This document shows positions 15,489 to 24,475 of a stretch of DNA of 64,000 bases, in pieces (the stretch's first letter is position 1; each line of letters opens with the position of its first letter). A program made the position numbers and the translations under genes. The notes beneath the pieces were generated by a model. The model was not told the origin of the DNA. It did no database searches and saw only the letters and a program-made list of their open reading frames with translations. The DNA is from an uncultured Caulobacter sp. (GTDB lineage Bacteria > Pseudomonadota > Alphaproteobacteria > Caulobacterales > Caulobacteraceae), in the NCBI GenBank assembly GCA_937925635.1, contig CALALX010000103.1, forward strand, positions 1-64,000, written 5' to 3'.

Positions 15489-16164
15489 GATCGTGGTAGT
15501 GCGGCGCCGGCGCCAGGCCCGGCCAGCGGTCGGCCAGCAGGGGGCGGAAGCAGGGACGGGACTTGATCTTCATGTACCACGTCCGGGCCGCCGGCACGTC
15601 GTTCCAGGGCACATCCCCGAAGTAGTCGATAACCGAGATGTGCGCCGCCGCGGCCATGTCGGCCAGCGAGATGCGCCGCCCGGCCAGCCAGTCGCGCTCG
15701 ACCAGCAGGTGCTCGATGTACCGGAGATGGTGACGCAGCGCGTCGCGGCCGGCGCGGATGTTGGCCAGCGCCGGCGCGCCCAGGCCGAGCAGCCGCTTCT
15801 CCATCTTCTCGTGCAGCAGATAGCCCGAGACTTCGGAGTCGAACTTTCGGTCGAACCACTGCAGCAGTCGGCGAGCCTCGGCGCGTTCGGCCGGGTCGCG
15901 CCCCAGCAGCGGCGGCTCGGGATTCTGCTCTTCAAGATGTTCGAGGATGGCGCGCGTCTCGCAGACCACGATCTCCCCGGCGCCGCCCCTTTCGACCAGC
16001 ACCGGCGGCACGCCCGAGGGGTTCAGCGCCACGAAGTCATCCGGCTGTTCCCACCAGCGCACCTGCACCTCGGCGAACGGCAGTCGCTTCTCGCCCAGCG
16101 CCAGCCGGACCTGGCGCGAGGCGGGGTCGAGCGGGAAGTGGTGAAGGGTGCGGTCTACGCTCAT
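15478..16164 (-). CDS. Glutathione S-transferase family protein
   Basis: A 228-aa GST. The thioredoxin-like domain begins LHHFPLDPASRQVRLALGEK and includes NPSGVPPVLVERG (cis-Pro) and CETRAILEHLEE; the C-terminal helical domain follows to ADRWPGLAPAPHYHDLDF. It lacks an obvious catalytic Cys and the exact subclass is unclear. It lies immediately upstream of queG with an overlap. In Caulobacterales a GST next to queG is, as I recall, a conserved pairing. Confidence 0.87.
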   Translation of the reverse strand: MSVDRTLHHFPLDPASRQVRLALGEKRLPFAEVQVRWWEQPDDFVALNPSGVPPVLVERGGAGEIVVCETRAILEHLEEQNPEPPLLGRDPAERAEARRLLQWFDRKFDSEVSGYLLHEKMEKRLLGLGAPALANIRAGRDALRHHLRYIEHLLVERDWLAGRRISLADMAAAAHISVIDYFGDVPWNDVPAARTWYMKIKSRPCFRPLLADRWPGLAPAPHYHDLDF

Positions 16165-16229
16165 CGGGGGTCCGGCGATTCGGAAGCACAGCAGGCGCAG
16201 ACGCGCCTTAAGACCGCGTTTACCGCGGA

Positions 16230-17165
16230 CTAATGCGTGGTCTCGGCGAAGGCTCCGCCGTGCGGTTCGGCCTGGCCGCGCGGGTCGGCGTGGATGATGA
16301 TGTCGGCGGCGGGAAACGCGGTCAGGACGCGCTTCTCCGCAGCCACGACCGCATCGTGCGCGGCCACCAGCGACAGGCCGGGATCGAGGTCCGCGTGCAT
16401 CTGGATATGGACGTAGGGGCCGGAGGCGCGGGTGCGCAGCTGGTGCACGCCCTTGATCGCCGCGTCCTCGGTCATCAGGTCGACGATCCGGCGGCGCGCG
16501 CTTTCATCGAGCTCGTGGTCCATGAGCTGGGCGGAGGCCTCGCGGAACACGCCGATCGCGCCCCAGACCAGCCAGGCGGCGACGATCAGGCCGGCCGCTC
16601 CGTCCAGCCAATGCAGGCCCATGAGGCTCGCGCCGGCGATGCCGACGACGGCCGCGACGTTGGCGGCAAGATCGGCGGCGTAGTGAGCCCGGTCGCCGTG
16701 CACCGCGACCGAATTGGCCTGTTTCAGCACCCTGGCCTGGGCAGTGATCAGCCCCAGGGTGAGGACGATGGACAGGCCCATGACGCCCAGCGCCCAACCG
16801 CCGGCCTCGACGGGTCGCGGATGCAGGATGCCGACCACCGCCTCCCGCCCCACGAGCGCGGCGGAAGCGAAGACCAGCCCGCCCTGCATCAGGCTGGAGA
16901 AGGCCTCCGCCTTGCCGTGGCCGAACCGGTGCTCCGCGTCCGGCGGGCTGGCCGCGAAACGCACGGCGAACAGGGTGATCAATGAGGCGATGAGGTCGAG
17001 GCCGGAGTCGGCCAGCGAGGCGAGCAGCGCGATCGATCCGCTGGCCAGCCAGGCGGCGCCCTTCGCGGCCACAAGGATCAGGGCGGTCGCGACCGACAGC
17101 ATCGTCACCCGCCGGGTCAGGGCGGTGGCCTCAATGAGGGAGAGCGGGCGGGCGTCGGTGTCCAT
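16230..17165 (-). CDS. Cation diffusion facilitator (CDF) efflux protein
   Basis: A 311-aa metal/proton antiporter. It has about six transmembrane helices in residues 20-215, with the metal-site motifs LADSGLDLIAS in TM2 and HGDRAHYAAD in TM5, then a cytoplasmic C-terminal domain with HxD-type elements (YVHIQMHADLDP, IIIHADP). The D-x-x-x-D / H-x-x-x-D arrangement fits FieF-like exporters of iron, zinc or manganese. The exact metal is not determinable. Start ATG 17165. Confidence 0.9.
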   Translation of the reverse strand: MDTDARPLSLIEATALTRRVTMLSVATALILVAAKGAAWLASGSIALLASLADSGLDLIASLITLFAVRFAASPPDAEHRFGHGKAEAFSSLMQGGLVFASAALVGREAVVGILHPRPVEAGGWALGVMGLSIVLTLGLITAQARVLKQANSVAVHGDRAHYAADLAANVAAVVGIAGASLMGLHWLDGAAGLIVAAWLVWGAIGVFREASAQLMDHELDESARRRIVDLMTEDAAIKGVHQLRTRASGPYVHIQMHADLDPGLSLVAAHDAVVAAEKRVLTAFPAADIIIHADPRGQAEPHGGAFAETTH

Positions 17166-17188
17166 GGCCGCAGCATAGCGCTCCGATC

Positions 17189-17265
17189 GGGGACATGCAC
17201 TTCAGTGCGTGTCCCCAGCCGCTGGAAGCTGCGGGGGACACGTACCAAAGACGGTACATGTCCCC
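17189..17265. repeat. Two tandem GGGGACA...TGTCCCC hairpins
   Basis: Hairpin one spans 17189-17216 (GGGGACATGCAC, loop TTCA, GTGCGTGTCCCC). Hairpin two spans 17234-17265 (GGGGACACGTACC, spacer AAAGAC, GGTACATGTCCCC). They share the GGGGACA/TGTCCCC ends also seen at 36070-36098 and 54921-54958. They lie just after the 3' end of the citrate synthase gene and upstream of the CDF gene, and could also stop transcription. Confidence 0.8.
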
Positions 17266-17268
17266 GGT

Positions 17269-18354
17269 CTACGCGGCCCTGCGCGGCGCCGGCCCGACGT
17301 ACACCGACTGCGGCCGGATCAGGCGGCCGCCGGCCAGCTGTTCGCGAGCGTGGGCGAGCCAGCCGGCGACGCGCCCCATGGCGAACACCCCCGTGAAGGC
17401 GGACGGCGGAAAGGCCAGGGCCTCGAGCAGCAGGGCGGTATAGAACTCGACGTTGGTCTGCAGCGAGCGGTCAGGCTTGCGTTCGCGCAGGATGGCCAGG
17501 GCCGCGCTCTCCACCGCCTCGGCGAACGCCAATCGCCCGGGCGCGCTGTTGGAGCCCTCGGTCAGCCGCCGAACGGCGCCCTTCAGCGCATCGGCGCGCG
17601 GGTCGCGGACCTTGTAGACCCGGTGGCCGAAGCCCATCAGCCGCTCGCCGGAATCGAGCGCCCGCTCCAGCCAGGCGCGGGCATGGCCGGGCGTGCCGAT
17701 GGCGTCGAGCATCTCGATCACCGGTCCCGGCGCGCCGCCGTGCAATGGCCCTTTGAGCGCCGAGATCCCGCCCAGAACGGCCGAGGTCAGGCCGGCCCGC
17801 GTCGAGGCGATGACCCGGGCGGCGAAGGTCGAGGCGTTCAGGCCATGGTCGCTGACCGTGACGAGATAGGCGTCAAGCGCGCGCGCCTCCAGCGCGCTGA
17901 CCGGCCTGCCGCGCAACATGCGCAGGACGTCGGCGCTGTGGCCGATCTCCACCGACGGCGCCACCGGTTCCAGGCCCTGCTGGGCGCGGACCACGGCCGT
18001 GGTGAAGACGGCCGGCGCCGCGATCAGCTTCAGGGCGGTGGCGAGGTCGTCGCCCTCCGGCAGCCGCGCGGTCAGGGCGCGCATGGCCTCGACCGGATCC
18101 AGCTTCAGCAGGCTGGCGTCGAGCGCCGCGACCTCGCGGAACACCTCCGTCCTCGCGGCGCCGAGCGCCGGGCCGATGTCGGCGGGCAGGTCGTCGAAGA
18201 AGCCCTCGAACAGCAGGTGGACGACGTCCTCGAACGTCGCGGTTCCGGCCAGGTCGTCCAGGGACCGGCCACGGATCACCAGACGCCCGGCCAGGCCGTC
18301 GACCTCGGACAGCACGGTGTGGGCGGCGACGACAGTCTCAAGGCCATCGGACAT
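17269..18354 (-). CDS. Citrate synthase family protein
   Basis: A 361-aa citrate/2-methylcitrate synthase homologue. The catalytic histidines are in KGPLHGGAPG and LMGFGHRVYKVRDPRA. The position of the usual catalytic Asp (N-V-D-F) reads TNVEFYTALLL, with Glu in its place, a variant I believe is also seen in some accessory citrate synthases. The protein is shorter than the hexameric GltA type (about 430 aa). It condenses oxaloacetate with an acyl-CoA if active. Start ATG 18354; divergent from a second citrate synthase homologue, with 90 bp between starts. Confidence 0.85.
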   Translation of the reverse strand: MSDGLETVVAAHTVLSEVDGLAGRLVIRGRSLDDLAGTATFEDVVHLLFEGFFDDLPADIGPALGAARTEVFREVAALDASLLKLDPVEAMRALTARLPEGDDLATALKLIAAPAVFTTAVVRAQQGLEPVAPSVEIGHSADVLRMLRGRPVSALEARALDAYLVTVSDHGLNASTFAARVIASTRAGLTSAVLGGISALKGPLHGGAPGPVIEMLDAIGTPGHARAWLERALDSGERLMGFGHRVYKVRDPRADALKGAVRRLTEGSNSAPGRLAFAEAVESAALAILRERKPDRSLQTNVEFYTALLLEALAFPPSAFTGVFAMGRVAGWLAHAREQLAGGRLIRPQSVYVGPAPRRAA

Positions 18355-18397
18355 GGCGAACTCCTCTTTTCTCCATCTTTCGAGGGACAGATCGGCC

Positions 18398-18436
18398 TTG
18401 ATCGTGATATCGTCAATCTTGATCAATATAATCAAT
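18398..18436. promoter_or_regulatory. TTGAT-rich palindromic spacer between divergent citrate synthase genes
   Basis: The 90-bp intergenic region is AT-rich for this genome and carries TTGATC (18398-18403), GTCAATC (18412-18418), the perfect palindrome TTGATCAA (18419-18426) and ATCAAT (18431-18436). The repeated TTGAT/ATCAA half-sites are the pattern expected for an operator. Binding by the HTH-citrate synthase encoded to the right is inference. Confidence 0.5.
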
Positions 18437-18444
18437 GTGAAGTC

Positions 18445-19590
18445 ATGCAGCGCGACTGGCTGACGGCGGAAGAGGCGATGGAGACGTTGGGGGTGCGGCC
18501 GCAGACGCTGTACGCCTACGTGAGCCGGGGCCGGATCGAGGCCAGGCCGGACCCGGACGATCCGCGCCGCAGCCGCTATCGCCTGGCCGACGTCGGCCAG
18601 CTGGCCGAGCGCAAGCGCCGGGGGCGCAAGGCCGCCGAGGTGGCGGCCGGGGCCATCGCCTGGGGCGAGCCGGTGCTGACCTCGGCCATCACCACCATCG
18701 CCCACGGCCGACTGTTCTACCGGGGGCGTGACGCCGTGGCGCTGGCCGAGCACGCGTCTCTGGAGGCGACGGCCCGGCTGCTGCGCGGCGGCCACGGTGC
18801 GGCCGTGAAGGGCTTGGCGCGAACGCCGTCGCCAGAGGGCGGCTCGATCCGGGCGCGCCTGTTCTTCGCCCTGTCGCAGCGAGCGGGCGTCGACCCGCCC
18901 GCCCGGGGTCGCGCGCCGCTGGCCCTGGCGGCCGAGGCCACAGGCCTGCTCGACCTCGTCGCCGACGCGGCGGCGGGGCGGATCGAGCAAGGACCGATCC
19001 ACGCCCGCATCGCCGCCGCCTGGGACCGACCGCAGGCGGCCGACGCCATTCGCCGGACCCTGGTGCTGCTGGCCGACCATGAACTCAACGCCTCGACCTT
19101 CGCCGCGCGGGTGACGGCCTCGACCGGCGCCTCGCTGGCGGCGGCCTCGCTGGCAGGGCTGTCGGCGCTGTCAGGACCGCTGCACGGCGGCATCGCCGAC
19201 CGGGTGCGCAACCTGGTCGAAGAGAGCGGGCGGATCGGGGCAGAGGCGGCGGTGGCCGGCCGGATCGCCCGGGCCGGGCCGATCCCGGGCTTTGGCCATC
19301 CACTCTATCCGGAGGGCGATCCGCGTGCGGCGGCCTTGCTGCCGGCGTTCGACCTGCCCCCGCCCTACAACCTGCTGAAGCGAGCCGTCGAGGAGGCGAC
19401 CGGCGAGGCGGCCAACATTGATTTCCTGCTCACCGCCCTGGCCGAGCGCTTCGGCCTGCCGCCCGACGCGCCGTTCGCGCTGTTCGCCGTCGCCCGCACC
19501 GCCGGCTGGCTGGCCCACAGCGTCGAACAGGTCCTGACCGGCGCGCTGATCCGGCCGCGGGCGCGATACGTCGGGCCGACGCCGGAATGA
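18445..19590 (+). CDS. Citrate synthase family protein fused to an N-terminal MerR-like helix-turn-helix
   Basis: A 381-aa fusion. Residues 1-60 are a MerR/excisionase-type HTH (WLTAEEAMETLGVRPQTLYA, then YVSRGRIEA, then DPRRSRYRLADVGQLAERK). Residues about 85-381 are a citrate synthase domain: SGPLHGGIADR, IPGFGHPLYPEGDPRA and ANIDFLLTAL, keeping the two His and the Asp. ATG 18445 is the start; sequence further upstream in frame is antisense to the other gene. The pairing suggests either a regulator sensing oxaloacetate/acyl-CoA through an enzyme fold, or an enzyme that binds DNA. Homologues with this fusion exist in alphaproteobacteria, to my knowledge without a settled role. Confidence 0.85.
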   Translation: MQRDWLTAEEAMETLGVRPQTLYAYVSRGRIEARPDPDDPRRSRYRLADVGQLAERKRRGRKAAEVAAGAIAWGEPVLTSAITTIAHGRLFYRGRDAVALAEHASLEATARLLRGGHGAAVKGLARTPSPEGGSIRARLFFALSQRAGVDPPARGRAPLALAAEATGLLDLVADAAAGRIEQGPIHARIAAAWDRPQAADAIRRTLVLLADHELNASTFAARVTASTGASLAAASLAGLSALSGPLHGGIADRVRNLVEESGRIGAEAAVAGRIARAGPIPGFGHPLYPEGDPRAAALLPAFDLPPPYNLLKRAVEEATGEAANIDFLLTALAERFGLPPDAPFALFAVARTAGWLAHSVEQVLTGALIRPRARYVGPTPE

Positions 19591-19647
19591 TCGCGGCGTG
19601 ATGGAACGATCGGGCGGCTTCATCCTTCCAAGAGCATGGAGGATGTC

Positions 19648-19935
19648 ATGGACAAGCCCGACGCGGCCGAACGGCGCGACGATCTCGATCACATGAGCCG
19701 CCCGCGCCTGACGCCGCGGCCTGACGGCGGCGGCGGCGAGGACGAGCCGATGGCTGACGCCCTGAAACGCGGCGACGACGAGGGGCCGGAGGAGACCGCC
19801 GAGACTCCGGATCAGACTGTTCCACTCACCGAAAGCGAGCGAACATCCCGCGAGAGTCTGGCGGACCTGATCCCGTCATCGTCCGCCGAACCGTCCGAGG
19901 GCGAGGGACAGGTCACCCCGCCGATCGCGCCCTAA
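19648..19935 (+). CDS. Hypothetical acidic, disordered protein (95 aa)
   Basis: I do not recognise a family. ATG 19648 follows GGAGG at 19638-19642 with 5 nt spacing, better than ATG 19636. The product is highly charged and rich in Glu, Asp, Pro and Ser (for example PDGGGGEDEPMADALKRGDD, and EETAETPDQTVPLTESERTS), so it is probably intrinsically disordered. Its stop overlaps the 3' end of gltB on the other strand. The good ribosome-binding site is the main support that it is real. Confidence 0.55.
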   Translation: MDKPDAAERRDDLDHMSRPRLTPRPDGGGGEDEPMADALKRGDDEGPEETAETPDQTVPLTESERTSRESLADLIPSSSAEPSEGEGQVTPPIAP

Positions 19936-22900
19936 GCCCGTTCGTGCGCTTCCTCTTCCGACTGCAGCGGATGGTCGATACGGCCGACCATTTCCTTCGG
20001 GCAGACCTGCCAGAAGTGTTCGCGCATGCGGTCCCAGTCATTGATCAGCCCCTCGGCGAAGGCCGAGCCAGTCTCGCGGGCGTGTTCGCGGATCAGGCGC
20101 TTGAGCTGCTCTTCCCAATGCGGCGAGGCCAGGCGCTGGATGACGACGCTGTCCGGATTGACCTGGGCCCGGAAGCGGCCGGCCAGATCGAGGACATAGG
20201 CCATGCCGCCGGTCATCCCGGCCGCGAAGTTGCCGCCCACCGGTCCCAGGATCACGGCGACCCCGCCGGTCATGTATTCCAGGCCGTTGGCGCCGCAGCC
20301 CTCGACCACGGTCGTCGCGCCCGAGTTCCGCACGGCGAACCGCTCCCCCGCCTGGCCGGCCGCGAACAGCTTGCCGTCGGTGGCGCCGTAGAGGCAGGTG
20401 TTGCCGAGGATGGCGTTGCTCTCCGGCGCCAGCAGGTGTGGGGAAGGCTTCACCACGATGGTGGCGCCCGAAAGACCCTTGCCGACGTAGTCGTTGGCCT
20501 CGCCGGTCAGCACGATCCGCAGCCCCCGGACGGCGAAGGCGCCCAGGCTCTGGCCGGCCGACCCCTTCAGCTCGACGGTCAGGTGATCGGACGGCAGGGC
20601 GCTCATCCCGAACTTGCGGGTGATGTGGCTGGAGACGCGCGCGCCGATCGCCCGGGCGGTGTTCCGCACCGTGTAGGTCAGCTGCATCTTCTCGCCGCGC
20701 TGGAGGAAGGGCGCGGCGTCGCGCACGATCTGGGCGTCGAGGGTGTCGGGCACCTCGTTGCGTCCCTCGACCGTGCAGTAGGGCTTGTTGGCGCCCGGAT
20801 CGGCGCGGACCAGAAGCGGGTTGAGGTCGAGGTCGTCGAGGTGCTCGCCGCCCCGGCTGACCTGGGTCAGCAGGTCGGTGCGGCCGACGATGTCCTGGAG
20901 GGACCTGAAGCCCAGCGACGCCAGGATCTCGCGCACCTCCTCGGCGATGAAGGTGAACAGGTTGACCACCTTGTCCGGCGTGCCGGTGAAGCGGGCGCGC
21001 AGCGATTCGTCCTGGGTGCAGACCCCCACCGGGCAGGTGTTGGAATGGCACTGGCGGACCATGATGCAGCCCATGGCGATCAGGCTGGCGGTGCCGATGC
21101 CAAACTCTTCGGCGCCCAGCATGGCGGCGATCACCACGTCACGGCCGGTGCGGATCCCGCCATCCGTCCGTAGCCGGACGGAATGTCGCAGATTGTTGAG
21201 CGTCAGGACCTGGTTGGCCTCCGACAGGCCCATTTCCCAGGGCGAGCCGGCGTACTTGATCGAGGTCTGCGGGCTGGCGCCGGTGCCGCCGACATTGCCG
21301 GAGATCAGGATGGTGTCGGCCTTGGCCTTGGCCACCCCGGCCGCGATGGCGCCGATGCCGGTCATCGAAACCAGCTTCACCGTCACCCGGGCGACCGGAT
21401 TGATCTGTTTAAGGTCGTAGATGAGCTGCGCCAGGTCCTCGATCGAATAGATGTCGTGGTGCGGCGGCGGGCTGATCAGCATCACGCCGGGCGTGGCGTG
21501 GCGCAGCCGCGCGATCATCTCGGTGACCTTGAAGCCCGGCAGCTGGCCGCCCTCGCCGGGCTTGGCGCCCTGGGCCACCTTGATCTCGATCTCGCGGCAT
21601 TCGTTCAGGTACTCGGCGGTGACGCCGAACCGGCCCGAGGCGATCTGCTTGACCGCGCTGTTGGGGTTGTCGCCGTTGGGCAGGGGCCGGTAGCGGGCGC
21701 GATCCTCGCCGCCCTCGCCGCTGACGCTCTTGGCGCCGATGCGGTTCATGGCGATGTTCAGGGCGCCATGCGCCTCCGGGCTGAGGGCGCCCAGGCTCAT
21801 GCCGGGCGTCAGGAAGCGCTTGCGGATCTCGTTGACGCTCTCGACCTCGTCCGGGCTGATCGCGGTCCGGTCGGTCCGCCATTCGAGCAGATCGCGCAGC
21901 TGGATCTGCGGCAAGGCGCCCATGCCCTCGGAGAAGCGCTTGTAGCTCTCGTAGTCGCCGGTGTCGCAGGCGTGCTGCAGCGTGTGCATAAGCCGGGCGT
22001 CAAAGGCGTGCGCCTCGCCGTTACGCCGGGACTTGTAGAAGCCGCCGACCGGCAGGGCGACGAAGGCCGGATCCCACGCGCGGCGGTGAAGCTCGACCGC
22101 GCGGCTCTCCAGACCGGCGAGGCCGATGCCGGAGATGCGCGACGGCATGCCCGGGAAGAACTCCGCCACCAGCGCGCGCGACAGGCCGACGGCCTCGAAG
22201 TTGTAGCCGCCGCGGTAGGACGAGATGACCGCGATGCCCATCTTGGAGATGATCTTGAGCAGACCCTGCTCGATCGAGGTTTTGTAGTTGACGCAGACGT
22301 CACGGAGCGTCGCCTCGCCCAGCAGGCCGCGGTCGAGCCGGTCCTGGAAGCTCTCCTGGGCCAGCCAGGCGTTGACCGCCGTGGCCCCGACGCCGACGAG
22401 CACCGCGAAATAGTGGGTGTCCATGCATTCGGCCGAGCGCACGATGATCGACACATAGGACCGCAGCCCCTTGCCGACCAGATGGGCGTGGACCCCGCCG
22501 GTGGCCAGGATCATCGGCATGGCGACGCGGTCGGGCGCGGTGTTCTCGTCGGTCAGGACGATGGTCGAGCAGCCACGCAGGGCGGCGTCCTCGGCTTCGG
22601 CGCGAATGCGGTCGAGATTGGCGCGCAGGGCGTCGCCGGGGCGCGCCTCCGCGGCCGGGATCGGCATGGTGCAGTCGATGACGCCGAGATTCTTGTCGCC
22701 GATGTAGCCGAGGATCCGCTCGTACATGCCGGTCGTCAGCACCGGGCTCTCGGCGACATAGACGTCCGTCTGGGCCTCGTCCTCGGCCAGGATGTTGCCG
22801 AGGTTCTTGAAGCGGGTCTTCAGGCTCATCACCCCGGTCTCGCGGAGCGGGTCGATGGGCGGATTGGTCACCTGGCTGAAGTTCTGCCGGAAGAAGTGGC

Positions 22901-24470
22901 TCAGCGGCCGGTAGTTCTCGCTCAACACCGCCAGGGGCGTGTCGTCGCCCATCGAGCCGACGGCTTCCTTGCCGTCCTCGACCATCGGCGAGAGGACCAG
23001 CTCCAGGTCCTCCAGGGTCATGCCGGCGGCGGCCTGACGGCGGACCAGCTCCTCACCGGCATAGCGGCGCGGTTCCGGCCCCGGACCGATCCGGGCCTCG
23101 AGGTCGACCATGTTGCCGAGCCATTCGGTGTAGGGGTGCTGCTCGGCGAGACGGTCGATGATCGCCTCTTCGTCATAGAGACGCCCCTCGACGAGATCGA
23201 TGGCGATCATCCGTCCCGGCGAGATATTCAGCTTACGGACAATCCGGTTCTCGGCGACGCCGCACATGCCCGCTTCCGAGCCCATGATCACCAGGCCGTC
23301 GTCGGTATAGGCCACGCGCAGCGGACGCAGGCCGTTGCGGTCCTTGCCGGCGACGACCCAGCGGCCGTCGGTGGCGCACAGGGCGGCGGGCCCGTCCCAG
23401 GGCTCCATCACGGCGTTGCAGTAGCTGTAGAGGGCCCGGTGAGCGGGCTTCATCTGCTCGTCGGTCTTGCTGTTCCAGGCCTCAGGCACCAGCAGGGTCT
23501 TGGCCATCGGCGCGTCGCGGCCGGCGCGGACCAGGATCTCGAAGGTGTTGTCCAGCGCCGCCGAGTCCGAGCCGCTGGCCTGGATGACCGGCTTAACGTC
23601 CTCGCCGAACTCGCCGAACGCCTGGGCGGCCATGCGGATCTCATGGCTCTTCATCCAGTTGACGTTGCCCTTCAGCGTGTTGATCTCGCCGTTGTGGGCC
23701 AGCATCCGGAACGGCTGGGCCAGCCGCCACTGGGGGAAGGTGTTGGTCGAGTAGCGCTGGTGGAAGATCGCCGTCGCGGCCGCGAACCGATCGTCCTGCA
23801 GGTCGGGATAGAAGGTGTCGATATGCTCGGCGAGGAACATCCCCTTGTAGATCAGCGACCGCGCCGACAGCGAGCAGATGTAGAACTCGTTGATCGCCGA
23901 AGCGGCGACGCGCTTCTCGATCCGCTTGCGGCACAGATAGAGGGCGCGCTCCAGCGCTTCGCCATCCAGGCCCGCCGGAGGCGAGAGCATGATCTGCTCG
24001 ATCTCGGGGCGGGTGGCGTTGGCCTTCTCGCCGATCACCGAGGTGTCGACCGGCACCTGGCGCCAGCCGTAGATGTAGAAGCCGAAGCGCAGGGCCTCGC
24101 TCTCGACGATGGTCCGGGCGGCTTCCTGGGCGCCCAGGTCCGTGCGCGGCAGGAAGACCTGGCCGACGGCGATGGGGCCGGGGCGCAGCTTGTGGCCGGT
24201 GTTCTTCACCTGGTTGATGAAAAAGTCCTGCGGCACCGACAGCAGGATGCCGGCGCCGTCGCCGGTCTTGCCGTCGGCGTCCACAGCGCCGCGATGCCAG
24301 ACGGCCTTCAGCGCCTTGATGGCCAGCTCGACGACTTCGCGGCGCGGCTTGCCGTCGATGGCGCAGACCAGGCCGACGCCGCAGTTGTCCCGCTCCGTCG
24401 ACGGATCGTAGGCGTGACTGTCGATCAGCCGCTGGCGGTTGGCGAGATAGCGGTCGAGGTCTTGGCTCAT
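19932..24470 (-). CDS. gltB: Glutamate synthase (NADPH) large subunit
   Basis: A 1512-aa enzyme of full length. Cys30 (ERDNCGVGLVCAI) becomes the N-terminal nucleophile of the class II glutamine amidotransferase domain after removal of a 29-residue propeptide. The central and FMN-binding TIM-barrel domains follow, with the [3Fe-4S] cysteines in GCIMVRQCHSNTCPVGVCTQ, and a C-terminal beta-helix rich in GGxxG (MTGGVAVILGPVGGNFAAGM). With GltD it makes two glutamates from glutamine and 2-oxoglutarate. ATG 24470 is 5 bp after gltD; a longer in-frame reading into gltD is not the real start. Confidence 0.97.
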   Translation of the reverse strand: MSQDLDRYLANRQRLIDSHAYDPSTERDNCGVGLVCAIDGKPRREVVELAIKALKAVWHRGAVDADGKTGDGAGILLSVPQDFFINQVKNTGHKLRPGPIAVGQVFLPRTDLGAQEAARTIVESEALRFGFYIYGWRQVPVDTSVIGEKANATRPEIEQIMLSPPAGLDGEALERALYLCRKRIEKRVAASAINEFYICSLSARSLIYKGMFLAEHIDTFYPDLQDDRFAAATAIFHQRYSTNTFPQWRLAQPFRMLAHNGEINTLKGNVNWMKSHEIRMAAQAFGEFGEDVKPVIQASGSDSAALDNTFEILVRAGRDAPMAKTLLVPEAWNSKTDEQMKPAHRALYSYCNAVMEPWDGPAALCATDGRWVVAGKDRNGLRPLRVAYTDDGLVIMGSEAGMCGVAENRIVRKLNISPGRMIAIDLVEGRLYDEEAIIDRLAEQHPYTEWLGNMVDLEARIGPGPEPRRYAGEELVRRQAAAGMTLEDLELVLSPMVEDGKEAVGSMGDDTPLAVLSENYRPLSHFFRQNFSQVTNPPIDPLRETGVMSLKTRFKNLGNILAEDEAQTDVYVAESPVLTTGMYERILGYIGDKNLGVIDCTMPIPAAEARPGDALRANLDRIRAEAEDAALRGCSTIVLTDENTAPDRVAMPMILATGGVHAHLVGKGLRSYVSIIVRSAECMDTHYFAVLVGVGATAVNAWLAQESFQDRLDRGLLGEATLRDVCVNYKTSIEQGLLKIISKMGIAVISSYRGGYNFEAVGLSRALVAEFFPGMPSRISGIGLAGLESRAVELHRRAWDPAFVALPVGGFYKSRRNGEAHAFDARLMHTLQHACDTGDYESYKRFSEGMGALPQIQLRDLLEWRTDRTAISPDEVESVNEIRKRFLTPGMSLGALSPEAHGALNIAMNRIGAKSVSGEGGEDRARYRPLPNGDNPNSAVKQIASGRFGVTAEYLNECREIEIKVAQGAKPGEGGQLPGFKVTEMIARLRHATPGVMLISPPPHHDIYSIEDLAQLIYDLKQINPVARVTVKLVSMTGIGAIAAGVAKAKADTILISGNVGGTGASPQTSIKYAGSPWEMGLSEANQVLTLNNLRHSVRLRTDGGIRTGRDVVIAAMLGAEEFGIGTASLIAMGCIMVRQCHSNTCPVGVCTQDESLRARFTGTPDKVVNLFTFIAEEVREILASLGFRSLQDIVGRTDLLTQVSRGGEHLDDLDLNPLLVRADPGANKPYCTVEGRNEVPDTLDAQIVRDAAPFLQRGEKMQLTYTVRNTARAIGARVSSHITRKFGMSALPSDHLTVELKGSAGQSLGAFAVRGLRIVLTGEANDYVGKGLSGATIVVKPSPHLLAPESNAILGNTCLYGATDGKLFAAGQAGERFAVRNSGATTVVEGCGANGLEYMTGGVAVILGPVGGNFAAGMTGGMAYVLDLAGRFRAQVNPDSVVIQRLASPHWEEQLKRLIREHARETGSAFAEGLINDWDRMREHFWQVCPKEMVGRIDHPLQSEEEAHERA

Positions 24471-24475
24471 GGCGG

